Below, one piece after another: positions 54,144 to 64,000 of a stretch of DNA of 64,000 bases. Every line of letters starts with the position of its first letter. Position 1 is the first letter of the stretch. The stretch is from Meconema thalassinum (Eukaryota > Arthropoda > Insecta > Orthoptera > Tettigoniidae). The stretch covers positions 156,364,411 through 156,428,410 of the forward strand of contig OX336399.1 of assembly GCA_946902985.2 (NCBI GenBank), read 5' to 3'. A program made the translations under genes and the position numbers. The notes below the pieces were generated by a model that had not been told where the DNA came from, did no database searches, and saw nothing but the letters and a program-made list of their open reading frames with translations.

Positions 54144-55179
54144 AGTAGTTCCGTGACGAACTAAACAGCCTACGTTTCTTAAAATTTAAGATTCATGCCA
54201 ATCTATACAGACCTATCTAGAATAATGACGAAATTAAGTTGGTAATACCAACATTTATAAGTACTGCAGTTTGAAATATACCTGAAATAGCGTATCCTAA
54301 TAGAGAAACTTACTACATTCGGCAGCCCTGGTGACTCTGAATATATTCTTAGTTCCATACAAAATTGGTTGAAGTCTAATGGACAGTTTGGACGTTACAT
54401 GCTGTTTGATATTGGATTTATTAGTGCATTTAAAATCATGTTGGGAACAATGTCATGTATGTGATGCTCAGAATTAATCTGAAGTATTATAGTGCAAACT
54501 TTGCATAAAATCCATATGTTAGTATAGAAGTTACATGTAATTAAAAATTGAAACTATCCGAAATCTTAGAATCATAATGGCAGCACTGAGATATATTAGT
54601 TACTTCAAATTAATCTAGAATGTCAGGTACTATACGTGTGCAAAGTTTAGAGCTGATGGCTTGCATACTTTCTGATATATTGATATTAGGATTAAACAAA
54701 TAAAGAGAGCATTTACTAACAGTTGGCAGCCCTGATGGTTCTCACGAATACGCATTGTCATAACTGTTATGGTACACAAAGCACATACGAAATTTAGTTG
54801 AAATCCATTTGTTAGTGTAGAAGTTATATGAATTTAAAACTTGGCTTATCAGCAGGCTTAGAATCGTATGGACTTATGAAAATTAATCTGGAATGTTATT
54901 ATATATATGTGTGCCAATTTTGGAATAGTTCGCATGGATAACTTCTGAGATATCCAACATAGAGCTCAAATTTCAATTGTTTTTCAGCAGTTGGTAGCAC
55001 TTAAGTAAATTTCAAATATGGCAATAAGATATTCAGGTATAGTTCTTTAATATTACCAAATTTGGTTTCGATAGCTGTAGCAGTTTAGGAGTTGTTAGCG
55101 GGAGACACACACACAGGCCCGGATCGATCTCATAAGTCTACTTTTTCTCCATTTTTGCAAAATGTGAAAAGTAGCCTAA
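54144..55179 (-). mobile_element. HINE-like family 2, copy 3
   Basis: Hairpin TAGTTCCGTGACGAACTA (54146-54163), modules with GTTGGCAGCCCTGATG, right end GTGAAAAGTAGCCTAA. The microsatellite is reduced to GACACACACACAGG. Confidence 0.5.
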
Positions 55180-55975
55180 AAATCCAGTCCCTAATCATTA
55201 CGAACAGCTATGATATTCTGCTTCCCTCTCTCATATCAGTATAAATCAATTCGCTACTCATGTAGAAGAGGAGATACATGCACTTCTGTGCTGGTAGAAA
55301 TACTCAAGTGCTTTGAAATGAAGAGAACTTGCAAATTAGCCCAAGAGCACAGGATGTTAAAACGAGAGGAAACAGCCCTTCAAACAGCGCTCCACGTAGT
55401 ATTAACTGCAATTACACTCTGTCCTTCAGAGACTGGTTATTTAGTGAAATGTAAAACCTCGTTCTCTTTTATAAGCATATATATTCTATTCCAATACGGA
55501 ACAGCCAAAAAATAACCACTTCTCTCTCTGTCTCTCTCTCTCTCATGGCCTTCCCCTTCCACTTTTTCTTCTCAGTAATGTTTCGTTATAAATGGAAAGG
55601 ATTAAAAAGAACGCTTTAAAAAATCTGCAATGAATATTGAAGGGGATTTTGTTAGAAGGCAGTTCCTATTCTGTGAAATATGGTGGCTAATGGTTCTCGT
55701 AATAGCCATATTACTTATATCGTAGAGAGCAACGGCGTGTGAGTCACTCCAGGGGTTAATCCTTCAGTATCGAGATTTATTACGCGTTAAACCAAGGGTA
55801 ATTATAACGACTTAATGTTGATTATATAAGTGAGAAAGTTAATGACTGTATTCCAGTCAAGGGTTGCAGGGTTCATTAACTTTATGGCAATTATTACAGG
55901 ATTACAATAACATCCCTTAATAGGTACTTAATACCACTTTACATACCTCTCTCAAGAGCTTGTATGAATTCAAAA
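55180..55975. other. Unassigned, with a 101-codon open frame and (TC)n
   Basis: Frame 55210-55515 (plus) starts MIFCFPLSYQYKSIRYSC; no domain is recognised and its composition is unremarkable, so it may be chance. (TC)n at 55521-55544. Confidence 0.35.
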
Positions 55976-56110
55976 TAGTGGCCTCGTGTTGTAACGTGGC
56001 TGCCACCCTAGAGGACTGGGTCCGATTTTCGGCTCAGCCAAGAAATTTAGCTCTGGTTTTAGGGCTGGAAAGAGGTACACTCGTAAGGCCAACTCGGATG
56101 GTGGGGTCAT
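55976..56110 (+). mobile_element. SINE-E-like relic
   Basis: Degenerate tRNA-like head (GTGGCCTCGTGTTGTAACG) and body GGCTGGAAAGAGGTACACTC. Confidence 0.45.
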
Positions 56111-56141
56111 GTGAAGAGAACGGGGAAGGAGGAGAATAAAT

Positions 56142-56852
56142 GATGATGATAATTGTTGTTTTAAGGAGCCTAACATCTAGGTTATCGGCCCCTAATGGTT
56201 TGGGTGATAGTGAAAGATGAGATGAGAATGAAAACTATAACTAATACTAACTACAGACTTACATACTAGAAGAAGAAATGTTAATCAAAGAAAATATAAG
56301 GATAATAAAGGACAGGAAGAATAGAAATGCCCTCACCCCTCGAAGAATTGGAATTGAGGGACTTGTAAGGAAGGGGAGCCATGAAAGGCAGTAAAGGGCT
56401 AGAGGAGAGGGCTCGCCCCATAGTCAGTGGAAATAGGGGGAAAAAACGAACCCATCCCCCGGGATCGCCAACTCCCGAACTCACCAGCCGTGAGCCCCTG
56501 AGGGTGTAGCAATATCCAGGGTGCACCAGAAGTGGTGGAGCTACATACACCCTGCCTCCTTGAGGGTCTTGAGCTCAAGGAAGGAGATAACGTGAAAAGA
56601 AAAAGAAGGCTGACCCCCGCAGAACGAGGGTATCAGGAAAGATGAGACAAGAACAAATTAAGGCGGGAAAGGAAGAGGCCTCCTAGGCCTCTGATACCCT
56701 AATACCGTCGGGGTCGGAAGAGAAAAAAAGTTGACCAAGAGAGGTCGACAGGAGAGGAGCCCAGCACAAGTAAGTGGAAGCAATGCCGGACTCAGCAGGG
56801 GGTCCCGTGATCGCCAACCCACGTCCCACTAGATGTGAGCCCATGAGGGAAG
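56142..56852 (-). repeat. R760 copy
   Basis: (GAT)n, TTTTAAGGAGCCTAACATC, purine-rich body and end CCCACTAGATGTGAGCCC. Parallel to 37615 and 58490. Confidence 0.7.
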
Positions 56853-57165
56853 GGGAGATCAACTAGGAGGTTATTGAGCTCTGCTGTAGAGGGTAAGAAA
56901 AGCAGAGGTAGATCTAAGAAGCGAATATTCAATTAATGTTTTAATGACTTCAAGTCGAGAGATTTAGAACAAGAGGACGCCGTGGTACTAACTGCTAATA
57001 AGAAGTCATGGAGACGACTTGTTTGCGCACAGAGGCTTGCAAACTATTGTCTGCGCGCCAGGAGAAGGTCAGTTCGACACACTGTGACGGGGAGAGGGAG
57101 TTGGGCTGTACACATGCACCGTCTCTCTATTCCTGACCAAAATGTGGCAGGTTGCAGTATTGCAT
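56853..57165. other. Unassigned spacer
   Basis: A 65-codon frame at 56982 (NKKSWRRLVCAQRLANYC) might be LINE tail, but support is poor. Confidence 0.3.
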
Positions 57166-57298
57166 CCAGGTGCAGCTAGTTGGCATTGGAGGGTGCGCAA
57201 ATGTGAGGGAGCCGTGTCAGTACAAAATTCCGGCAGCTCGGCGTCTCTAAAACCCACAGTTGTTAAAAGGACGTAAAACCAAAAACATTAGTATTGTT
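57166..57298 (+). mobile_element. SINE-F fragment
   Basis: GAGGGTGCGCAAATGTGAGG, then GGCGTCTCTAAAACCC and GGACGTAAAACCAAAAAC. An internal segment is deleted relative to 7072. Confidence 0.65.
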
Positions 57299-57937
57299 AT
57301 CTCATATGTTCACCATATCTTTGGGTAGAATTCACCACTTCATCGGCATTTGTTGCAAGATGAGTGGAGTTCTCTATACTGGTAGGTTGAGGTATGAACG
57401 AACTATGGAGCAGGTATCCAAAATAACTACTTTCTGCATACTGGTCTGCAGATTACGGTGGAGCCCCAGTTTATCGAGGTTGGCCTTCAGCGACTTCGGT
57501 ATGATACCTGTGGAAGAGATTATGATAGGCAATACAGTGACAAATTCCTGTTGCCACATCTGTCGTGTCTCTTCAGCCAGAGGCATGTATTTGGTCACTT
57601 TCTCAGCATAACTGTGCTGGATATTATGCGAGTTTATCAATAAGAATAATGTCTGGCCTGTTTGCTGATATAAGTCTATCTGTGATCACTGACCTGTCCC
57701 AGAGTAGCTTGTGTGTATTATTCTCCAGAACAGCATCAGGAATGTATTGATAGTAAGACAGAGCATTATTACTTAAGGAGTGCTTCTTTGCCAAGTTTAG
57801 GTGGATTATCTAGGCTACTTGGGCATGCCTCTTCGAATAGTACGTAGATGAATTTGTTGTACAGCCCCCTGTGATATGCTGGATGGTCGCCGATTCGCGA
57901 TGGCATCTCCTACATTTGTCATCTGGCATGTCTGCCT
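57299..57937 (-). pseudogene. LINE ORF2 C-terminal region
   Basis: Minus frames: DDKCRRCHRESATIQHITGG, a C-x2-C ... H-x4-C knuckle, then after frame breaks QHSYAEKVTKYMPLAEETRQ, MWQQEFVTVLPIIISSTGII and LDTCSIVRSYL. This is the zinc knuckle plus C-terminal tail of a LINE ORF2 class seen in many invertebrates (KVxKYxxLxxExxxxW, G-x-PK, LLxTxxIVR). Multiple stops. Confidence 0.7.
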
Positions 57938-57949
57938 TAATGTTTATTA

Positions 57950-58016
<67 letters not shown>
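57938..58016. repeat. (ATT)n microsatellite
   Basis: About 75 bp of ATT with one break. Confidence 0.95.
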
Positions 58017-58018
<2 letters not shown>

Positions 58019-58027
58019 ATTTAGAGA

Positions 58028-58462
58028 CATGCATATATTGTGACGACATCGATGATGTACTTCACACCTTCTTCGTGTGCGGCCATTGGATGTTAAAGAG
58101 AGAATATGTGGAAACTGAACTGGGAGAACTGACACCAGATAATATTATTTCTGTGATGTTACGGAACCAGCAATCATGGAATCATGTAGCAGTGTATGTG
58201 GAGGATGTCCTTCGCCAGAAAAAGCGGGATCTGGAAGCGTAGGAACGCCCTTAAGAAGAAATGAAGAAAGAAGAAGTCTGAAAGGCTAAGTAAGCACGAC
58301 ATCACCCTGAAGTACTGCGAGAGCGGTTCCGGGGTGATGAACACATCGTGGGAAAAGGGAGGTGGTTTTTAGTGGGTAAGAATCCCACACTACTGTGGAG
58401 TGCGGACCCTTCGCAAGTGTCTATTGAAGATTTTCCACAGTCCCCAGTAAAAAAAAAAAAAA
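58028..58462 (+). mobile_element. 5'-truncated LINE insertion with target duplication
   Basis: Perfect 11-bp duplication ACATTTAGAGA (58017-58027 and 58463-58473) and poly-A (58449-58462). It starts inside ORF2 near ETCIYCDDIDDVLHTFFVCG (C-x2-C ... H-x4-C) and continues to NQQSWNHVAVYVEDVLRQKK and a stop at 58239-58241, then 200 bp of 3' UTR. R1/jockey-like C-terminus. Confidence 0.9.
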
Positions 58463-58489
58463 ACATTTAGAGAGGAAGTTGTCATGATA

Positions 58490-59177
58490 GTGATAAATGT
58501 TGTTTTAAGGGGCCTAACATCTAGGTTATCTGTCTCTAATGGTGTGGGTGATTGTGAAAGATGAGATGAGAATGAAAGCGATAACTAATACTAACTACAG
58601 ACTTACATACTAGAAGAAGAAATGGTAAACAAATAAAAGAGAATGCAAATCAAGGACAGGAAGAAGAGAAATGTCCTCAACCCTCTAAAAATGAGAATTG
58701 AGGGTCTTGGAAGGAAGGTGAGCCAAAAAGGGCAGATGCCCCAAAGGCATTGAAAAAGGGGAAGAACGGACTCAGCTCAGGAATCTCTCGGGGTCGCTAA
58801 CTCCCAAACTCAGCCGCGAGACGTTGAGGATGTAGCACTATCCAGGGTACATCAGAAGTGGAGGGGCTACATACACCCTGCCTCCTTTAGGGCCTTGAGC
58901 AGAAGGCAGGAGATAACATGAAAAGAAAAAGAAGGCTGATGAAGAATGAGGGTATCAGGAAAAATGAGACAAGAGCCAATTAAGGCGGGAAAGTGAAAGA
59001 CTCCCTAGGCCTCGGATACCCTAATACCGTCGGGGTTGGAAGAGACCAAGTGTTGACCAAGGGAGGTTGACATGAAAGATAACTGAAAGTAGACCGGCAC
59101 AAATAAGTGGAAGCAATGCCTGACTCAGCTGGGGTCCCTCGGTCGCCAACCCACGTCCCAAAAGTTGTGAGCCCCTG
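58490..59177 (-). repeat. R760 copy
   Basis: TGTTTTAAGGGGCCTAAC start, purine-rich body with GAATTGAGGGTCTTGGAAG, end CGTCCCAAAAGTTGTGAGCC. Confidence 0.7.
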
Positions 59178-59638
59178 TGATGGGGGGCAAGTTGTCAATA
59201 ATCTATTTTAAGAATATCCAAGCATTACATCCAATAGTTTGCCAGTTTGCCATCTCTTGATGAATGCAGTGCATTTGCATTTGTCTGTTGGCACAGGCTA
59301 GAGTAAAATGTGGCTTTTCACCGATGTCTCAGTCTCACTCATGGCTGTGATTATATGGAAGCTACTGAGGTATGGGTGGTGCTTAGTAATGCCATTCAGG
59401 GCACAGTCATTGTCTGTGGATGCTGTAAAGTTTCTACTCATAGGGCTAGTACTGCTGTACAGACTCAGTGAGGAAAGCAATGGCAAACTACCCCACTCCT
59501 CTTCTTGCCTAGTATGCCTTATTATATTGCTGTCTTAGATTTCTCTGGGTATCGACCGACCTAACCTATGATGGTAATTTTTGTAGGTTCCAACCAGCCT
59601 CTGGGCTGACTACCTAACAGACAGACACTCTTAATGCA
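59178..59638. other. Unassigned, probably repeat
   Basis: Contains GGAAAGCAATGGCAAACTAC and CTCTGGGCTGACTACC, phrases I associate with insect repeat 3' ends; not matched elsewhere in the window. Confidence 0.35.
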
Positions 59639-59993
59639 AGCTGGTTGATTGGTTCCTCAATTTAGGGGCTGCGACAACGCGATCATGTAGCCCCGTGTAC
59701 TTTTCGTGTGTGTAAATGTAGAATCTGTCTGATAACCGGTGTTAATTTTGATGGCTGTATTAGTGTGTGTTATCTGTTTTTTAATTCAAGTAAGGACTGC
59801 AGACGTTCAATTTCCAAGTAGTTTCTACTTTTGCTACCAAATGCAATCGTCAACGACAACTAGTTCTTAACTTGGTTACTATATGCCACCGCAGTCGGCT
59901 CCTGACGACAAACGTTGGAACTTAAGAGGGTTAGTCAGATCTAACCTATAATTTAGCTTCATAGAAGTTTAATTAGTGGAATTTTCATTTACA
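59639..59993 (-). mobile_element. SINE-A (long-tail form) 3' part, minus
   Basis: GGTTGATTGGTTCCTC to TTAATTAGTGG, the reverse of the long tail and body. Confidence 0.7.
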
Positions 59994-60013
59994 TTTACCC
60001 GGACAGAGGAGCG

Positions 60014-60440
60014 CAAAATTATTTATTTATTTATTTAATTATTTATCGTATGGCATTTAGTACCGGGAGTGTCCAAGGACATGTTCGGCTCGCCTGAGTC
60101 TGTAGCTGCTTCCCCCTGACACCCTTAGGGTGAGATACAAGTTCCGTTCAATTTCATGTAGTTCCAACTTTCGCTACCAGATATCAATAATACCTAGTGG
60201 TGAACGTTGGAACTTAGAGCGTTCTGACGAAATCTAACCTAACAAATATAGCTTCACACAAGTTTAGTCTGTGGAAGGATATTTTGCATGTCATAAATCT
60301 ATCTACTTCCTCTCCGAAGGAAGGCATACTGAATGATTTTAACGCTCTTAAAAAATCCGACGACTTCAGCCGGGTTTGAACCCGTTATCTTGGGCACAGC
60401 AGTTCAGCATGCTACCAACTACAGTACGCCACCGAAGCGT
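60014..60440 (-). mobile_element. SINE-A (short-tail form), full length, minus
   Basis: (TTTA)n at the plus-left end, GGCTCGCCTGAGTCTGTAGC, then CCTCTCCGAAGGAAGGC and the head with GGGTTTGAACCCG (reversed B box). Confidence 0.75.
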
Positions 60441-61164
60441 AGAATGAGTCATAGCGAAAAGATGTAGAGGTATTGGGAAGATCAGAAAGCAAGATCAGCG
60501 GAATAGGTTCATTCACGCTCCTTAGACTGACGTAATGATAAACTAATAATAGCAATAATAATAACAACATCACTATTGTCTATAAACATGCTGAGAACAA
60601 ACAGAAGTCGCTTCAAAGATTCATGTGTAAGCAAACCTGTACTAGTTACATTGCAGTTACACCAACTCTACAAAAGCAACAACAGTAAATATTATTTCTA
60701 ACTAAATGAGCATTTGCAGAACAATGCAGACTGTGCACACACACCAGAAATTAGTCTAAATGTTTGTACGCCACTGGCTATTCCCTAGACAAATCTAACT
60801 GCTACTGTGCTGCAATACTGTGCAGTGGTAGGTGAGGCCTAATTCCCAGGAGAGAACCGCAGGCTGACTGTTGCTTGTAGACCGCAACAAGTAGGCTACT
60901 GTGGTCCGTTTGATGCAACCAGTCCAACGCGCCCGATAAGGGGGCATGGACGGGCACTGCTATTTGTGGAGTTGTGGATCGGTCCATTCACGCATATCTC
61001 ATTACTAGAGACATTGAAACCTCGAGATTTCGAGCTCAGTTAGCATTCCATGCCGCTGACTGCGGGCAACCACATAGTGACCAAGGAAGGCGTAAAAATA
61101 GTGGAAGGAACGTAATTACCTGTATGTTTGTTTTTGCTAAAAAGATAAGGGCAAAGACTTTTCT
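60441..61164. other. Unassigned stretch
   Basis: No convincing family or coding sequence. Short frames on both strands near 60800-61180 lack domains. Confidence 0.3.
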
Positions 61165-61300
61165 ATCCACCCTCGTACATTGACGTTGAGAAAGCCTTTG
61201 ATATTGTCAAATAAGACAAAATGTTGGCGGTTTTGAAAAATATGGAAATAAGACTATAAAGACCGAAGAATAATATGGAACTACTGTAAAAAATATATAC
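61165..61300 (+). pseudogene. LINE reverse transcriptase palm fragment
   Basis: IDVEKAFDIVK, a stop, DKMLAVLKNMEI and further stops; this is the RT block around the first catalytic Asp (D-x-E-KAFD). Confidence 0.6.
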
Positions 61301-61712
61301 ACTATATATATTGGGTGTGTGAAACTACGATGCACGACGAAATTTGAGCTTGACAACGTATTCTCGGACTGATTTGTTTAAACTGTCGATCTTGCGAAAT
61401 TTCACCTTCGTATATTTGGTAATTATGTATTTTGCGAAACGGAAAGTTCACAGGCGAAATGAAGAAAAACCGAGTTGCGCTTCCAGGGAAACTTCAAAGA
61501 CAACCACTCTTCTCTGAAGTAATTGTAACTGGGGTGATAAAAAACACACATCCTAGCCAGGTCGTAACCTGTCACCTCAGAATTTGAATGGAGATTGTTG
61601 GAAGAAATGAAAACGTAAAAACACTTATAGTGGGCGATGTATTGAAGATAGATATATGCTTACCCGGACTTTTTTTTGTAGAATATTTCATGCTGAACAA
61701 TTCTTATACTCA
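61301..61712. other. Unassigned spacer
   Basis: Nothing recognised up to the Helitron start. Confidence 0.3.
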
Positions 61713-63817
61713 TCTTTATATATATAATTCTTCGACACGTGTGTATGTCACTGAACTCCTCCTAAACGACTGGACCGAATTTGATGAAATTTGGTATGTA
61801 CATTAGGGTGGGTCCATGGATGGTTTAGATTCACAATCCGACCCGGTAGGTGGAATGAACACAATTTTAGAACCACAATTTACTCATAATTTTAGAACCA
61901 CAATATACAGTCAAAAACAGTCGTCATGGAAACCACTAGCCTTGGCCTTGGTGAAAGCTGATGTCTTTGGACGGTTTGTCACAGCACGTTATAGCCACCT
62001 GGTCGCAACCTGTGCAACTACCGCCATAACATACACTCCGCCCGTGGCGGAAAGTTGTGTTTTATACCAAAGGTGGCAGTGATGTCGAATTCTACTGTTT
62101 GTCACCGCACGTTGGAGCGTTTCAAAGTTACGTATGCGTTCTTATACCGTTCATCCCGTTGCGATGAAACTTGGGTGAGATGTTGAGTGTACTCCAGGGA
62201 AGGTGTTTGGCTTAGTAAATTATTTTACAATAGATAGCGCACGGCTAGATTCAACAAATGAGCGACGACGCACGAAGCGTTTCAAGAATGTCCGGTATGC
62301 GTTCAAATACAATTCGTCCGATAGCGATGAAACTTGGGTGAGATGTTGTGTACACTCCAGGGAAGGCTTCTGGCTTAGTAAATTCATTTTACAATAGGTA
62401 GCGCACGAGTAGATTCAACAAATGAGCGACGACGCACGAACCGTTTCAACAAAATCCCGTATAAGTTTATATACCATTCATCGATTGAGATGAAACTTTG
62501 ACGAGTTGTTGTGTACACTTACCTGAAGGTTTCTAACTTAGTAAATCCATTTCACAGGAGGTTGCGCACGAGTAGATTCAACAAATGGGCGACGACGTGT
62601 GAAGCGTTTCAAAAAGGTGCCGTATGCGTTCAAATACCATTCGTCCGATCGCGATGAAACTTGGGTGAGATGTGTACACTCCAGGGGGAGGCTTCTGGAT
62701 TAGTAAATCCATTTTACCATAGGTAGCGCACGAGTAGATTCAACAAATGAGCGACGACGCGCGAACGTTTAAACTAAGTCCCGTATGTGTTCATATACCA
62801 TTCATCCGATTGCAATGAAACTATGGTGAGATATTGTGTACACTTACGTGGGGGTTTCTAACTTAGTAAATCCATTTCACAGGATGTTGCGCACGAGTAC
62901 ATTCAACAAATGAGCGACGACGTGCGAAGCGTTTCAATAAGGTCCCGTATGCTTTCAAATACCATTCGTCCGATTACGATGAAACTTGGGTGAGATGTTG
63001 AGTACACCCTACGGAAGGTTTCTGGCTTAATAAATCCATTTTACAATTGGTAGCGCACGAGTTGTTTCAACAAATGAGTGACGGCACGCGAATCATTTCA
63101 ACAAGGTACCTTCTGCGTCCATATACCATTTATCTGATTGCGATGAAACTTTGGTGAACTGTTGTGTACACTTCAGTAAAGGTTCCTGGCTTAGTAAATT
63201 CATTTTACAATAGGTAGCGCACGAGTAGATACAACAAATGAGTGATGGCATGCGAATCGTTTAAAGAAAATCTCGTATGCGTTCATATGTCATTCATCCG
63301 ATTCCGATGAAACATTGATGAGTTGTTGTGTACACGCCAGGGAAGGTGTTCAACTTGGTAAATCCATTTTACAATATTGGTAGCGCACAAGTAGATGTAA
63401 CAAATGAGTGACGACGCGCAAAGCGTTCCAACAAAATCCCGTGTGTTCATATACTATTCATCGATTGCGATGAAACTTTGATGAGATGTTGTGTACACTT
63501 ACGTGAAGCTTTCTAACTTAGTAAATCCATTTCACAGTTGGTAGAGTACGAGTAGATTCAACAAATGAGTGACAGCGCACGAATCATTTAAACAAAATCC
63601 TGTATGCGTTATATGCCTTTTATCCGATTGCGATGAAACTTTGGAGAGTTGTTGTGCACACTCTCACGAATGTTTCTATATTAGTTAATTCATTTCACGA
63701 TAGTTTAGAGGCAGTTAAAAGAAATTGAAAAAAATATTGTGTATCCAAAAGCACTTCAAGAAACAAAGTTAGAACACTTTCTTTGATTGGCAGGACAACG
63801 TCTGCCGGGTCAGCTAG
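61713..63817 (+). mobile_element. Helitron B, non-autonomous, plus strand
   Basis: Starts TCTTTATATATATAATTC after an A; ends with hairpin GGCAGGACAACGTCTGCC, then GGGTCAGCTAG and T. Near the 5' end is ACGACTGGACCGAATTTGATG. About nine to ten units of about 165 bp (AGATTCAACAAATGAGCGAC, GATGAAACTTGGGTGAG) fill 62160-63700. A short repeat TTTTAGAACCACAAT occurs twice near 61870. No Rep/helicase. Confidence 0.88.
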
Positions 63818-64000
63818 TAGTATATAGATATTTTAACGGTTTGCCCAGCGTAAGCTTAAAAAGCGCACGGGCGCCATGTGTTCTTTTTAACTTTCTCACT
63901 GAAATTGTTACTGCTTGGCTTTCTTTGATCATAAATAAATTATTTTCTACAGAAATTATCCTAGAGATATCCTTAATAGAATGGAGAAAACCGCATCGAA
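63818..64000. other. Unassigned end of window
   Basis: AT-rich, nothing recognised. Confidence 0.3.

Noticed and set aside
57810..58049. Poly-Asn/Ile ORF
   Set aside because: Translation of the ATT microsatellite joined to a LINE fragment.

Overview
The window looks like intergenic DNA from a large, repeat-rich arthropod genome, most likely an insect. The evidence is the mix of tRNA-derived SINEs, decayed mariner-type elements, non-LTR reverse transcriptase tails, two Helitrons and one nearly intact Ty3/Gypsy retrotransposon. I found no exon I would assign to a host gene, no rRNA, no functional tRNA gene (only SINE heads with tRNA-like A and B boxes) and no CRISPR array. Assignment to a hemimetabolous insect is a guess from repeat style, not something the sequence proves.

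Layout. 1-6.1 kb: nested SINEs, a LINE tail, two mariner-type elements (1334-2688 and 3802-4647) and a SINE-in-SINE nest (4719-5384). 6.2-12.8 kb: a 29-bp minisatellite split by a SINE, a HINE-like element, an inverted pair of a 760-bp repeat, a tail-to-tail SINE pair and LINE tails. 13-17 kb: SINEs, a 251-bp repeat family and two TA-flanked palindromic elements, one of them a near-perfect 2 x 306 bp palindrome. 17.6-27.4 kb: several copies of three related HINE/DINE-like families. 28065-34804: a Ty3/Gypsy element on the minus strand with 688-bp LTRs, a 4-bp target duplication, primer-binding site, polypurine tract and gag-pro-RT-RNase H-integrase. 34.8-43.2 kb: the third HINE-like family, SINEs and a hAT-like MITE. 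44.1-47.5 kb: a mariner relic, a MITE and a minus-strand Helitron. 48-55.2 kb: HINE-like copies and a 1,173-bp palindrome inserted inside a LINE. 56-64 kb: 760-bp repeats, LINE tails (one with a clean target duplication) and a second, plus-strand Helitron.

Nothing here works as an operon or pathway. The biology is transposon ecology: elements nested in elements, many with readable target-site duplications that give the order of insertion. The Gypsy element is recent (about 1% LTR divergence, 7 differences counted by eye in 688 bp) but carries one frameshift and three in-frame stops, two of them at domain junctions. The least explained signals are (a) a motif CTGATGAA-stem-GAAACATGTAC, resembling part of a hammerhead ribozyme core, in which the stem sequence changes but pairing is kept between copies; (b) large symmetrical palindromes; and (c) three sequence-divergent families with the same terminal architecture, loaded with GCCGCCAT motifs.
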